From NCBI RefSeq assembly GCF_041435015.1, contig NZ_CP107989.1, positions 1,488,001 through 1,552,000 of the forward strand: a stretch of DNA of 64,000 bases, given 5' to 3'. This document shows, piece after piece, positions 52,228 to 60,700 of the stretch. The notes under the pieces were generated by a model. That model did not search any database. It saw nothing but the letters and a program-made list of their open reading frames with translations, and was not told the DNA's origin. Each line of letters opens with the position of its first letter. Position 1 is the stretch's first letter. A program made the translations under genes and the position numbers. Source of the DNA: Streptomyces canus. GTDB taxonomy: Bacteria > Actinomycetota > Actinomycetes > Streptomycetales > Streptomycetaceae.

Positions 52228-52591
52228 GCCGCTCACCGTATGCGCGGCGGTCGCACACGGGATCGGCCGAACGGTCGAGGCGCCGCCGTGCCGGGCCCGA
52301 AGATCATGGCCGTTCGGCCGAGGCGGCCGCCCGTGCCCGCGGGTGAGAGTGGAGCCACCTCCCCCACCAGGAGTCCTCCGCCCCCCGGGGGGCCTTACCG
52401 CACCGTGGACAGGCCCCTCAGCGTGGTCAAGGCCTCGGCCACGTCACCCGGAGGTTCGACCGCCGGCAGAGAACCGGCTCACGTGATGAACACCGCCCCG
52501 GCACCCTCGACCACACCCGCCGAAGCAGCCCCTCCGCAGCCCCCGTCCACAGCCGCTCCGCCCCCTCCTCTCCCTGAGGCATGATCGACCC
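52228..52591. promoter_or_regulatory. Divergent intergenic region of the two-component pair, with an inverted repeat
   Basis: The 364-bp gap holds a perfect 11-bp inverted repeat, CGGCCGAACGG at 52264-52274 and CCGTTCGGCCG at 52310-52320, 37-93 bp upstream of the kinase gene. It is a candidate binding site for the response regulator or another dimeric protein. No coding frame of note is present. Confidence 0.45.
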
Positions 52592-53293
52592 ATGACGCGC
52601 CCCACCCCGCCGGCAGCGCCCATCCGCGTGCTGATCGCCGACGACCAGGACATGGTCCGTACCGGCTTCCGCTTCTTCCTGGACGCGCAGCCGGACATCA
52701 CCGTGGTCGCCGAGGCCGCCGACGGGGAGACGGCGGTGCGGCTGGCCAGGGAGGTCCGGCCCGACGTGTGTCTGCTGGACATCCGGATGCCGAAGCTGGA
52801 CGGGCTGGAGGCGACGCGACTGCTGGCGGGGCCCGGCCTCGCCGATCCGATGCGCGTGGTCGTGGTCACCACTTTCGATCTCGACGAGTACGTCTACGGC
52901 GCGCTGCGCGGCGGTGCCTGCGGGTTCCTGCTGAAGGACTCCGGGCCCACCCTCCTCGCCGAGGCGGTCCGGGCCGCCGCGGCCGGCGACTCACTGGTCT
53001 CCCCCTCGGTCACCGTCCGCCTGCTCCGGCACGTCACGGCGGACCCGGCGCCTGAGCCGGTCACCGCGCCCCGCCCCCGCCCTGCCACCGAGCCCCTGAC
53101 CGACCGTGAGCTCGACGTGGTCCACCTGGTCGCCCTCGGCCGCACGAACGCCGAAATCGCCGCCGAGCTGTACGTCTCCCTCTCCACGGTCAAGACCCAC
53201 CTCTCCAGCATCCAGCTCAAACTGGCCGCACGGAACCGCGTGGAGATCGCGGCCTGGGCCTGGCAGAACGGGCACGCGCGGAGGGAGGGCTGA
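52592..53293 (+). CDS. NarL/LuxR-family response regulator
   Basis: A 233-residue response regulator. The receiver domain has IADDQDMVRTGFRFFL (acidic pocket), phosphoacceptor Asp in CLLDIRMPKLDG near residue 60, VVTTFDLDEYV and LLKDSGPTLL. After a Pro-rich linker of about 25 residues comes the LuxR helix-turn-helix: LTDRELDVVHLVALGRTNAE IAAELYVSLSTVKTHLSSIQ. It should be phosphorylated by the divergently encoded histidine kinase and act as a DNA-binding dimer. Confidence 0.95.
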   Translation: MTRPTPPAAPIRVLIADDQDMVRTGFRFFLDAQPDITVVAEAADGETAVRLAREVRPDVCLLDIRMPKLDGLEATRLLAGPGLADPMRVVVVTTFDLDEYVYGALRGGACGFLLKDSGPTLLAEAVRAAAAGDSLVSPSVTVRLLRHVTADPAPEPVTAPRPRPATEPLTDRELDVVHLVALGRTNAEIAAELYVSLSTVKTHLSSIQLKLAARNRVEIAAWAWQNGHARREG

Positions 53294-53396
53294 GCCGGCC
53301 GTCGGACGGGGCGTTCGAGTCGCCGTTTCCGGGACAAGCTGATCATCGGACGGCACAATGGCGGCAACGGCCGCAGGCACGAGAAGGAGCACAGTC

Positions 53397-54209
53397 GTGA
53401 GCGAGAGCCACACCCCGTCGGGTGCGTCGGCGAGGCTGAACACAGGTGTGGCGCACAACGCGCGCGTGTGGAACTACTGGATCGGCGGCAAGGACAACTA
53501 CGAGGTCGACCAGCGGGTCGGTGATCATGTCGCCGGGATGTTCCCGATCATCCAGGAGATCGCCCGCGCGGACCGCTGGTTCCTGGGCCGCTCGGTGCGC
53601 TTCCTCACCGAGGAGCAGGGCATCCGGCAGTTCCTCGACATCGGCACCGGGCTGCCGACGGTGGACAACACCCACGAGATCGCCCAGCGCATCGCCCCCG
53701 ACGCGCGGATCGTCTACGTCGACAACGACCCGATCGTGCTGGTCCACGCCCGCACCCTGCTGACCAGCACCCCCGAGGGCGTCACGGACTACATCGACGC
53801 CGACGTCCACGACCCGGCCGCGATCCTCGAACGCGCCGCGCAGACCCTGGACCTGAGCAAGCCGGTCGCGGTGATGATGCTCGGCATCCTCAACTTCGTC
53901 CTCGACACCGAGGAGGCCCGGCGGATCGCGCGGGAGGTCATGGCCGCGATGCCCGCCGGCAGCCATCTGGCCCTGACGCACCCCACGTTCGACGCCGACC
54001 TCGGCGGCGAGGGCCAGATCCCGGCCATGAAGTTCTGGAACGAGAACGCCACTCCGCCGATCACGGCCCGCAGCGGCGAGGACATCGCCACGTTCTTCGA
54101 GGGACTCGACCTCCTCGAACCGGGCCTGGTCTCCTGCTCGCAGTGGCGTGCCGAGTCCGACTCCCCGGTCGTGGTACCGCAGTTCGGCGCGGTGGCCGTG
54201 AAACCGTGA
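53397..54209 (+). CDS. SAM-dependent methyltransferase, DUF574 type (paralogue)
   Basis: A 270-residue Methyltransf_19 protein closely related to the one at 42790-43584. It has RVWNYWIGGKDNYEVDQRVG, FLDIGTGLPTVDNTHEIAQR, and IVYVDNDPIVLVHARTLLTS, and ends with a DLLEPGLVSCSQWR motif also present in the paralogue. The GTG at 53397 has GAAGGAG 8 nt upstream; an ATG 13 codons earlier lacks one. It precedes the FluG-like pair with a 39-bp gap and may be on the same transcript. Confidence 0.92.
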   Translation: MSESHTPSGASARLNTGVAHNARVWNYWIGGKDNYEVDQRVGDHVAGMFPIIQEIARADRWFLGRSVRFLTEEQGIRQFLDIGTGLPTVDNTHEIAQRIAPDARIVYVDNDPIVLVHARTLLTSTPEGVTDYIDADVHDPAAILERAAQTLDLSKPVAVMMLGILNFVLDTEEARRIAREVMAAMPAGSHLALTHPTFDADLGGEGQIPAMKFWNENATPPITARSGEDIATFFEGLDLLEPGLVSCSQWRAESDSPVVVPQFGAVAVKP

Positions 54210-54248
54210 CGCGGGATCCGATCCGGCCGAGTCCGTCGTGGAGGACGT

Positions 54249-55652
54249 ATGACCACCCTTGCCGACCCCGTGCCCGGCGGCCGTCCCGGTGACGTGGACC
54301 GGGCCACCGCGCTGAGCGACGAGCTGGCCGACAAAGGCGTGCACGGCGTGGTCCTGGCCTACGTCGACACCGCGGGCATCTGCCGGGTGAAGACGATCCC
54401 GACGGCGAAGCTGTCCTCCGCCGCGGCCTGGGGCGTGGGCATGTCGCCGGTGTTCGACACGTTCCTGGCGAACGACTCCATCGTCACGACCGACACCCTG
54501 GGCTCCCCCGACGGCGATCTGCGCCTCTACCCGGACCTCGACCGGCTCGTGGCGCTGGCCGGGCAGCCCGGCTGGTCCTGGGCGCCGGTCGACCGGATCA
54601 CACAGGAGGGCGAGCGGCATCCGGGCTGCTCCCGCACGGTCCTCAGGCGGATCGTCACCGAGGCCGCCGAGCGGCACGGGATCACCTTCAAGGCGGGCGT
54701 CGAGATCGAGTGGGCGGTGGGCCGGGGCCCGGTGGCGGACGGTGACTTCGTGCCCGCCGTGTCGGGACCGGCGTACGGCGCCACCCGGCAGATCGAGCTC
54801 GGCGACTACGCGGCCGACCTGCTGGCGGCGTGCGCCGAGCAGGACATCGAGGTCGAACAGCTCCATCCCGAGTACGCGGCCGGGCAGTTCGAGATCTCGA
54901 CAAGCGCCCTGGACCCGGTGGCGGCGGCCGACGTCAGCGTGCTCGTACGGCAGACGATCCGGGCGGTGTCCCAGCGGCACGGGCTGGTCGTCTCCTTCGC
55001 CCCGGCGGTCTTCGCGGAGGGCGTCGGCAACGGCGGCCATCTCCACCTCTCCGCCTGGCACGAGGGCGTGAACCTGCACTCGGGCGGCAAGGGCCGGTAC
55101 GGCATGACACGCGAGGCCGAGTCGTTCGTCGCGGGTGTCCTCGCCCATCTGCACGCGCTCACGGCCCTGACCGCGCCGAGCCCGGCCAGCTATCTGCGTC
55201 TCCAACCCTCCCAGTGGGCCGGGGTGTTCACCGCCTGGGGCCGCGAGACCCGGGAGGCGGCCGTCCGGATCATCACCGGCACGGCGGGCCGGACCGACCG
55301 GGCCGCGAACCTGGAGCTGAAGCCGGTCGATCTGGCCGCCAACCCGTATCTCGCGTTCACCGGTCTGATCGCCGCCGGGCTCGACGGCCTGACCTCGGCC
55401 ATGCCGCTGCCCAGGGAGATCACCGGCGATCCGGCCCTGCTCGCCGCCGACCGGGCCACCGCCATGGGCGTACGCCGACTGCCGACGTCCCTCTCCCAAG
55501 CGGTCCGGGCGTTCCGCGCCGACGAACAGCTGCGCGCCGCGCTGGGTCCGGTCCTCGCCGACGCCGTGGTCGCCGTGCGCTTCGGGGAGAGCGATTCCGT
55601 GGCCGACCTGGACGACGAGCAGATCGCGGCGGCGTACCGCTGGAAGTACTGA
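54249..55652 (+). CDS. Glutamine synthetase-family protein, GlnA-like (FluG C-terminal type)
   Basis: A 467-residue ligase-fold protein. The N-terminal beta-grasp region ends at GDLRLYPDLDRLVALAGQPG. The catalytic domain carries GVEIEWAVG (Glu), EQLHPEYAAGQFEIS (Glu pair), GNGGHLHLSAW (His), and QPSQWAGVFTAWGRETREAA where typical GS has the NRS loop. It is a gamma-glutamyl ligase for amines such as polyamines or ethanolamine rather than a nitrogen-assimilating GS (inference from the divergent loop). Its partner gene starts 2 bp downstream. Confidence 0.92.
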   Translation: MTTLADPVPGGRPGDVDRATALSDELADKGVHGVVLAYVDTAGICRVKTIPTAKLSSAAAWGVGMSPVFDTFLANDSIVTTDTLGSPDGDLRLYPDLDRLVALAGQPGWSWAPVDRITQEGERHPGCSRTVLRRIVTEAAERHGITFKAGVEIEWAVGRGPVADGDFVPAVSGPAYGATRQIELGDYAADLLAACAEQDIEVEQLHPEYAAGQFEISTSALDPVAAADVSVLVRQTIRAVSQRHGLVVSFAPAVFAEGVGNGGHLHLSAWHEGVNLHSGGKGRYGMTREAESFVAGVLAHLHALTALTAPSPASYLRLQPSQWAGVFTAWGRETREAAVRIITGTAGRTDRAANLELKPVDLAANPYLAFTGLIAAGLDGLTSAMPLPREITGDPALLAADRATAMGVRRLPTSLSQAVRAFRADEQLRAALGPVLADAVVAVRFGESDSVADLDDEQIAAAYRWKY

Positions 55653-55654
55653 GC

Positions 55655-56809
55655 ATGAGCGGACGCGTCCACGAGGCCCTCGCCGCCGCCCGGTTGGTGG
55701 ACCACCACTGCCACGGGGTCGTCGTCGACGGCCTCGACCGGACGGGCTTCGAGTCGCTGCTCACCGAGGGCGCGGCCTGGCCGGGGATCTCGTCCTTCGA
55801 CAGCCCGGTCGGCGTGGCGGTCCGCCGGCACTGCGCACCCCTGCTGGACCTCCCGCGCCACGCGCCGCCCGACGCCTACCTGGCCCGCCGCGCGGAACTC
55901 GGCCCTCAGGAGGTCAACCGTCGCTTCCTGACCGCCGCGGGCACGGACGTGTTCTGCGTGGACACCGGGTACGCGCCGGAACGTCTCACCACACCGGCGG
56001 AGCTGGCAGCGGCCGCGGGCGGGACGGCGTACGAGATCGTGCGGCTGGAGGGTGTCGCGGAGGCGGTGGCGGCGCGCGGCGTGGAGCCGGACGCGTACGG
56101 GGACGAGTTCCGCGCGGCCGCTCTGGAGGCCGTGGAGCGGCCGGGTGTGGTGGCCGTGAAGTCGGTCGCCGCCTACCGCACCGGCTTCGACCTGGACCCG
56201 GCGCGCCCCTCGGACGCGGAGGTCTCCCGTGCCGCCGCCGACTGGCTCGCCCACGGTGGACGACTGGCCGATCCGGTTCTCGTACGGCATCTGCTGTGGA
56301 CCGCCGTGGACCTGGGGCTGCCCCTCCAGTTGCACACCGGGTTCGGCGACAGCGACATCCGGATGCACCGCGTGGACCCGACCCACCTCACGGACTGGCT
56401 GCACCTGACCGCGGGCACGATCCCGGTCCTGCTGCTGCACTGCTGGCCGTATCAGCGGCAGGCCGCCTATCTGGCCGCGGTGTTCGAGCAGGTGTACCTC
56501 GACGTGGGCCTCACCCTGCACTACGTCGGCCCCGCACGGTCCCGGGCGATCCTGGCGGAGGCGCTGGAGATCACGCCGTTCCGCAAGCTGCTGTACAGCT
56601 CCGACGCGTACGGAGTGGCCGAATTCCATCTGCTCGGCGCGCTGTCGTTCCGGCAGGGACTGGCCGCACTGCTCCAGGAGCGGGTGGACGCCGACGAGCT
56701 GAGCCTGCCGGACGCGTTGCGCGTCGCGGCCTGGGCGAGCGGGGACAACGCCCGCCGCCTCTACGGACTTCCCGCCCCGTCCCCCGTCCCACCAGGCGAG
56801 CGCGACTGA
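55655..56809 (+). CDS. Amidohydrolase (FluG N-terminal type)
   Basis: A 384-residue Amidohydro_2 TIM-barrel hydrolase. The metal site opens RLVDHHCHGVV (HxH near residue 18); PLQLHTGFGDSDIRMHRVDP, LLLHCWPYQRQAAYLAAVFE and LLYSSDAYGVAEFH follow, giving the second His, third His and the Asp. This is the domain that precedes a GS-like domain in fungal FluG. Here the two halves are separate genes with 2 bp between them, so a joint reaction on a gamma-glutamyl compound is likely (inference). Confidence 0.92.
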   Translation: MSGRVHEALAAARLVDHHCHGVVVDGLDRTGFESLLTEGAAWPGISSFDSPVGVAVRRHCAPLLDLPRHAPPDAYLARRAELGPQEVNRRFLTAAGTDVFCVDTGYAPERLTTPAELAAAAGGTAYEIVRLEGVAEAVAARGVEPDAYGDEFRAAALEAVERPGVVAVKSVAAYRTGFDLDPARPSDAEVSRAAADWLAHGGRLADPVLVRHLLWTAVDLGLPLQLHTGFGDSDIRMHRVDPTHLTDWLHLTAGTIPVLLLHCWPYQRQAAYLAAVFEQVYLDVGLTLHYVGPARSRAILAEALEITPFRKLLYSSDAYGVAEFHLLGALSFRQGLAALLQERVDADELSLPDALRVAAWASGDNARRLYGLPAPSPVPPGERD

Positions 56810-56842
56810 GCGCCCGCCGTCCCCGGAAAGTATGATCTAGCA

Positions 56843-57379
56843 ATGTCTGACTTGACCGAAACCACGCCCGGCTGGCTGAGCGCCGACGATCTCGAGCAGG
56901 CCCGCGCCCGGATGCCCATCCTGTACGTCGAGGCCGTGCCCGTGCGCGTCGACGACAGCGGCGAAGTCACCAGCGTCGGCCTGCTGCTGCGCATCGGACC
57001 CGACGGAACGGTCAGCCGGACTCTCGTCTCCGGCCGCGTTCTGCACCACGAGCGGGTCCGGGACGCCCTGTTGCGCCACCTGGAGAAGGACCTGGGCCCT
57101 GTCGCCCTGCCCCGGATCTCGCCCTCCCTGCAGCCCTTCACGGTGGCGGAGTACTTCCCCACTCAGGGGGTCACGCCCTACCACGACCCGCGCCAGCACG
57201 CGGTGTCCCTCGTCTACGTCGTCCCGGTGAGCGGCGACTGCCAGCCCCGCCAGGACGCCCTGGACCTGGTGTGGTTCAGTCCGCAGGAGGCCCTGTCACC
57301 GGCGGTGGAGAGCGAGATGCCCGGCGGTCACGGGGTGCTGCTCAAGCAGGCGCTGGCCCACGTGGGCTGCGCGATCTGA
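56843..57379 (+). CDS. Nudix-like DUF4916 family protein
   Basis: A 178-residue protein with PGWLSADDLEQARARMPILY at the N-terminus, GTVSRTLVSGRVLHHERVRD in the centre, and QHAVSLVYVVPVSGDCQPRQ near the C-terminus. The arrangement matches actinobacterial DUF4916 (Nudix-fold) proteins, but the canonical Nudix box with its REUxEE core is not visible, so enzymatic activity is doubtful. The function is unknown. It reads rightwards 33 bp after the amidohydrolase and is convergent with the DUF2218 gene. Confidence 0.82.
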   Translation: MSDLTETTPGWLSADDLEQARARMPILYVEAVPVRVDDSGEVTSVGLLLRIGPDGTVSRTLVSGRVLHHERVRDALLRHLEKDLGPVALPRISPSLQPFTVAEYFPTQGVTPYHDPRQHAVSLVYVVPVSGDCQPRQDALDLVWFSPQEALSPAVESEMPGGHGVLLKQALAHVGCAI

Positions 57380-57388
57380 GCTCCCCCG

Positions 57389-57718
57389 TCAGTCGGTCTC
57401 CTTGCGCTGCGTCGTACCGGACTCGCCGCTGTCCCGCGTCCACTCGACGACGAGTTCGTCCTTGCTGCCGAAGCGGACCAGGTGGCTGCCGACGACACCC
57501 TCGAGGAGGTCGAGGTGCTCGGACTCCGTCTCCAGCCTCAGCAGCAGCGCACCTTCGGTGGCGGTGAGGGAGCCCTTGCCTCCGTTCTGGAAGAGCAGGC
57601 TGCCCTCACCGCTCTCCTCGTCCCACGTGGTGCGGCTGCGACGCCCGAGGTGCGAGGCGAGCTGCTTGGCGTAGCGGTGCGGGCGGTCGGTGGCGACGCG
57701 GGCTTCGGAGCGGGGCAT
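57389..57718 (-). CDS. DUF2218 domain-containing protein
   Basis: A 109-residue protein whose N-terminus reads ARVATDRPHRYAKQLASHLG and continues with GSLLFQNGGKGSLTATEGAL and LEGVVGSHLVRFGSKDELVV. This is the DUF2218 pattern, a small alpha/beta protein often near siderophore or iron genes; no such neighbour is here. The ATG at 57718 is preferred to an upstream frame extension that looks non-coding. Confidence 0.9.
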   Translation of the reverse strand: MPRSEARVATDRPHRYAKQLASHLGRRSRTTWDEESGEGSLLFQNGGKGSLTATEGALLLRLETESEHLDLLEGVVGSHLVRFGSKDELVVEWTRDSGESGTTQRKETD

Positions 57719-57826
57719 GGGTACTCCCAGGAGTGCGGTGGCGCGGTACGAACTCGATGCTGCCGCAACACCGGTCGTCCCACGTCCATTCCGCACCCCT
57801 CGCACACCGCAGGGTAGGTGTTCGGT

Positions 57827-58765
57827 TCAGGCGCGGGTCTTGCTCGTCATGGAGAACTCGTCGGCCTCCGCCAGGTCGAAGTCGCCATGGTCGCTGCCCA
57901 GGCCCTGCGCCACCAGCGCCGCCGCGGCACTGCCCAGGATCGCCGCCTCGCGTGGCGTACGGCCCAGGCCCACCCCGCGCAGGAAGCCCGCCGAGAAGGC
58001 GTCGCCGCAGCCGGTGGTGTCGACGACGTCGACCTCGAAGGCGGGGATGGTCTCCGTGCCCTCGGCGGTGACCAGGAGGGCGCCGTCGCCGCCACGGGTG
58101 ACCGCGACCAGGCCCACTCCCCCGGCCAGGAACTTCTTCGCCCCCGTCACCAGGTCCTCTTCCTCGCTGAAGCCCAGGACCTGGTCCTCGTTGGGGAGCA
58201 GGAAGTCGACGTACGGGAGCAGCGGTTCGATCTGGTCGAAGGTGCCGAGCTCACCCGGCGCGAGCAGGTCCACCGAGGTGGTGACGCCGTGGTCCTTGGC
58301 GTGCGCCAGGATGCGGGCGGCGACCTCGGCGCCGATCAGCTCGGGGCCGCCGAGGTGGAGGTGGCTCGCCTCGGCGACCGCGTCCCAGGGCACGTCGTCG
58401 AGGCCGTAGGTGATGTTGGCGCCGAGCAGGTGGAGGGTGGGGCGGTCACCGTTGGGGCGGATGGGCAGGACGGTCGCGGAGGTGGAGGTGTCGATACGGC
58501 GCACGAGCAGCTCGGTGTCGATCCCCGCCTTGTCGAGCAGCTGCGTGAGCAGGTCGCCCGTCGGGTCGGTGCCGATCGCCCCGGCGGTGCGCACCGAGGC
58601 GCCCAGCTTGGCGAGGGTGAGGGCGGTGCCCGCGGCCGTACCGGCGGCGGTCATGCGGATGTCCTCGACCAGGGTCGCGCCCTGGCCCTCGGGTATCTCC
58701 TCGACCGGCCGTACCAGCACGTCCAGCACGTGCACGCCCATGGTGACGACGTTCTGTGCGTTCAT
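57827..58765 (-). CDS. PfkB-family carbohydrate kinase
   Basis: A 312-residue ribokinase-type kinase. VTMGVHVLDVLVRPVEEIPE opens the fold. MTAAGTAAGTALTLAKLGA is the glycine-rich substrate motif, though it has Ala where GG is usual. The catalytic signature is VVDTTGCGDAFSAGFLRGVG near residue 250. AGGAGGG lies about 6 nt before the ATG at 58765. It overlaps the class II aldolase gene by 4 bp, implying a coupled kinase-aldolase pathway in which the kinase makes the aldolase substrate. Confidence 0.93.
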   Translation of the reverse strand: MNAQNVVTMGVHVLDVLVRPVEEIPEGQGATLVEDIRMTAAGTAAGTALTLAKLGASVRTAGAIGTDPTGDLLTQLLDKAGIDTELLVRRIDTSTSATVLPIRPNGDRPTLHLLGANITYGLDDVPWDAVAEASHLHLGGPELIGAEVAARILAHAKDHGVTTSVDLLAPGELGTFDQIEPLLPYVDFLLPNEDQVLGFSEEEDLVTGAKKFLAGGVGLVAVTRGGDGALLVTAEGTETIPAFEVDVVDTTGCGDAFSAGFLRGVGLGRTPREAAILGSAAAALVAQGLGSDHGDFDLAEADEFSMTSKTRA

Positions 58766-59439
58766 CGAGTTCCCTCCTGTGCGGATTGCGTGGTGCCGTA
58801 GTTGCGGGCGAGGGCGGCCTCGATCACCGCGATCTGCTGCTGTTCGTCGAGGAAGCGGGGCTGCCCCAGGGCGGCCGCGCGCTGGTAGACACCGCAGGCC
58901 CACTCCAGGAGCAGCGCGTGCTCGACCGCCTTGTCGAGCGTCGGGGCGTGGGTGACCGCGCCGTGGTTGGCCATCAGGGCCGCACCGCGCCCCTCCAGCG
59001 CGGTGAGGACCGACTCGGCGAGTTCCGGGGTGCCGAAGGTGGCGTACGGCGCGACCCGGACGGTGCCGCCGAGGGCCAGCAACTGGTAGTGGATGCAGGG
59101 AAGTTCGTCGAGGACGAGGGAGAGCGCGGTGGCCATCGGGGCGTGGGTGTGCACGACGGCGGCGGTGCCGTAGCGGCGGTAGACACCCAGGTGGAGGTCG
59201 AGCTCCGAGGTCGGCAGCAGGCTTCCGGCCACGATCTCTCCGTCGAGGTCCACCACGGTCACCTGGTCCGGGGTGAGCTGGGCCAGGACGGCGCCGGTCG
59301 CGGTGATCGCCACGTGGTCCTCGACCCGTACGCTGACATTGCCCGCCGTACCGATGAGCAGGCCCTCGGCCCCCAGACGGCGGCAGGCGTCCGCCACGGC
59401 GGCCCGCTCCTCGCTCAGCACCGGGCTTGAGTCGGTCAT
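58762..59439 (-). CDS. Class II aldolase/adducin-family protein, fuculose-phosphate aldolase-like
   Basis: A 225-residue zinc aldolase. It has GTAGNVSVR near residue 32, the substrate and catalytic region PTSELDLHLGVYRRYGTAAV, VVHTHAPMATAL (two Zn-binding His near 97 and 99), and LMANHGAVTHAPTLDKAVEH (third His). This matches L-fuculose-1-phosphate, L-ribulose-5-phosphate and 5-deoxyribulose-phosphate aldolases. It is the first gene of a two-gene leftward operon with the PfkB kinase, divergent from a TetR gene. Confidence 0.93.
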   Translation of the reverse strand: MTDSSPVLSEERAAVADACRRLGAEGLLIGTAGNVSVRVEDHVAITATGAVLAQLTPDQVTVVDLDGEIVAGSLLPTSELDLHLGVYRRYGTAAVVHTHAPMATALSLVLDELPCIHYQLLALGGTVRVAPYATFGTPELAESVLTALEGRGAALMANHGAVTHAPTLDKAVEHALLLEWACGVYQRAAALGQPRFLDEQQQIAVIEAALARNYGTTQSAQEGTR

Positions 59440-59519
59440 GCGCGCGACGCTAACCTAAACCTGAAACAAAGTCACGTTCACGTTCGGAGGTTGTCAGGTG
59501 AGCGAGCGAAGGTCGTCCC

Positions 59520-60179
59520 GTGGCTGAGCCCACCCCGGACGCCGAGCCGGCCGCGTGGGTCGGCGCCCTGCGCCGCACTCCCCAACAGGCCCGCAGCCGG
59601 GCCCGGTTGGCCAGGGTTCTCGAAGCCGCGGAACGCATCCTGGTCGAGGAGGGCGTCGAGTCGCTCACCACGACCCGGATCGCGTCCGAGGCGCGGGTCT
59701 CGGTCGGCTCGCTGTACCAGTACCTGCCCGACCGGGGGGCGATCATCGACGCGCTCGCGGCCGGCTACTTCGCCAAGCTGGAAGCGGCGATGGACGCGCT
59801 CGTCGAGGCCGCGGCCGTCGAGCGCTGGGAGGACCCGGTCGGCGTCCTCGTCGACGCGTACGCGGAGATCTACCGCACCGAACACGGCTTCCGCGCCCTG
59901 TGGTTCGGCAGCGGACTGACCGAGCGGACCCGGACCGCGGACCGCGAGCACAAGCGCCGGATGGCCGACGGGATCCGCCGCATCCTGCTCGTCCTGCAGC
60001 TCGCCGAGGACGACGAGACCCTGGCCCGCGTCTGCCACGCCGCGATCCTCGCCGCCGACGCCCTCGCCCAGGAGGCCTTCCGCCGGGAGACGAAGGGGGA
60101 CGCGGCGCTGCTCGAGGAGACCAAGATCCTGCTGCGCGGTTATCTCACGGACATCGCGGCGCGGTACAACGGGTCCTGA
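59520..60179 (+). CDS. TetR-family transcriptional regulator
   Basis: A 219-residue TetR protein. The HTH spans about residues 25-70: RARLARVLEAAERILVEEGV then SLTTTRIASEARVSVGSLYQ YLPDRGAIIDALAAGYF. The C-terminal ligand domain is helical and Ala-rich. The start is GTG. It is divergent from the aldolase-kinase operon across an 80-bp gap, so that operon is its likeliest target. The DUF1905 gene follows in the same direction. Confidence 0.93.
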   Translation: MAEPTPDAEPAAWVGALRRTPQQARSRARLARVLEAAERILVEEGVESLTTTRIASEARVSVGSLYQYLPDRGAIIDALAAGYFAKLEAAMDALVEAAAVERWEDPVGVLVDAYAEIYRTEHGFRALWFGSGLTERTRTADREHKRRMADGIRRILLVLQLAEDDETLARVCHAAILAADALAQEAFRRETKGDAALLEETKILLRGYLTDIAARYNGS

Positions 60180-60203
60180 TGTCTTCCGCGCAACGGGGGT
60201 TCG

Positions 60204-60491
60204 ATGCAGCTCACCTTCACCGGCCGGGTGATCGAATGGCGCGGCCCGGCGCCCTACTACTTCGTCCCGGTGCCCGACCAGGAGTCCGCCGACATCGGTG
60301 AGGTGGCCCGGATGGCCACCTACGGCTGGGGCGTGATCCCGGTCGAGGCCCGGATCGGCGAGGTCACCTTCACGACATCGCTGTTCCCGAAGGACGGCGG
60401 CTATCTGCTGCCGCTCAAGAACGCGGTGCGGGGGCCGGAGGGGCTGGGCGCGGGGGACGACGTGAGGGTGGAGATGACGGTCCGCTTCTAG
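60204..60491 (+). CDS. DUF1905 domain-containing protein
   Basis: A 95-residue protein matching the DUF1905 pattern: FTGRVIEWRGPAPYYFVPVP, followed by GWGVIPVEARIGEVTFTTSL and FPKDGGYLLPLKNAVRGPEG, ending VEMTVRF. It is a small beta-barrel of unknown function found in many soil bacteria, sometimes fused to an antirestriction-type domain. It starts 25 bp after the TetR stop and is probably on its transcript. Confidence 0.92.
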   Translation: MQLTFTGRVIEWRGPAPYYFVPVPDQESADIGEVARMATYGWGVIPVEARIGEVTFTTSLFPKDGGYLLPLKNAVRGPEGLGAGDDVRVEMTVRF

Positions 60492-60604
60492 TGGTCACGG
60501 CTGCTCATCCGGTCACCGCAGGCCCACCGGATCGCCCTCGACACGGTCTCCGGCACCACGACCATGGGCCTGTGGCCCGACGGCCCGGCCCCTCGCGCCC
60601 CTGG

Positions 60605-60673
60605 ACGTGACCACCATCTTCCGCCCTCTCGCGGACGCTTCGCGCCGGCGCACGAGATCCTCGCGGCCGGCTG
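60605..60673 (+). other. Possible scrap of an ArsR-type regulator
   Basis: A short frame reads DVTTIFRPLADASRRR, and a second frame continues with EILAAG. The pair recalls the ArsR start xxVFRALADPTRREIL. It is only about 23 codons and frameshifted, so it may be chance. The 60492-60700 gap holds nothing else. Confidence 0.25.
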
Positions 60674-60700
60674 ATCACGACCGCCACGTATCGTGCAGCC

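Noticed and set aside
50525..52258. A 577-codon minus-strand frame through the repeat tract
   Set aside because: It overlaps the histidine kinase in another frame and its tail simply translates the degenerate repeats.
53343..55499. A 718-codon frame on the minus strand
   Set aside because: It is antisense to the methyltransferase and the GS-like gene, has biased Arg/Gly/His composition and no domain.
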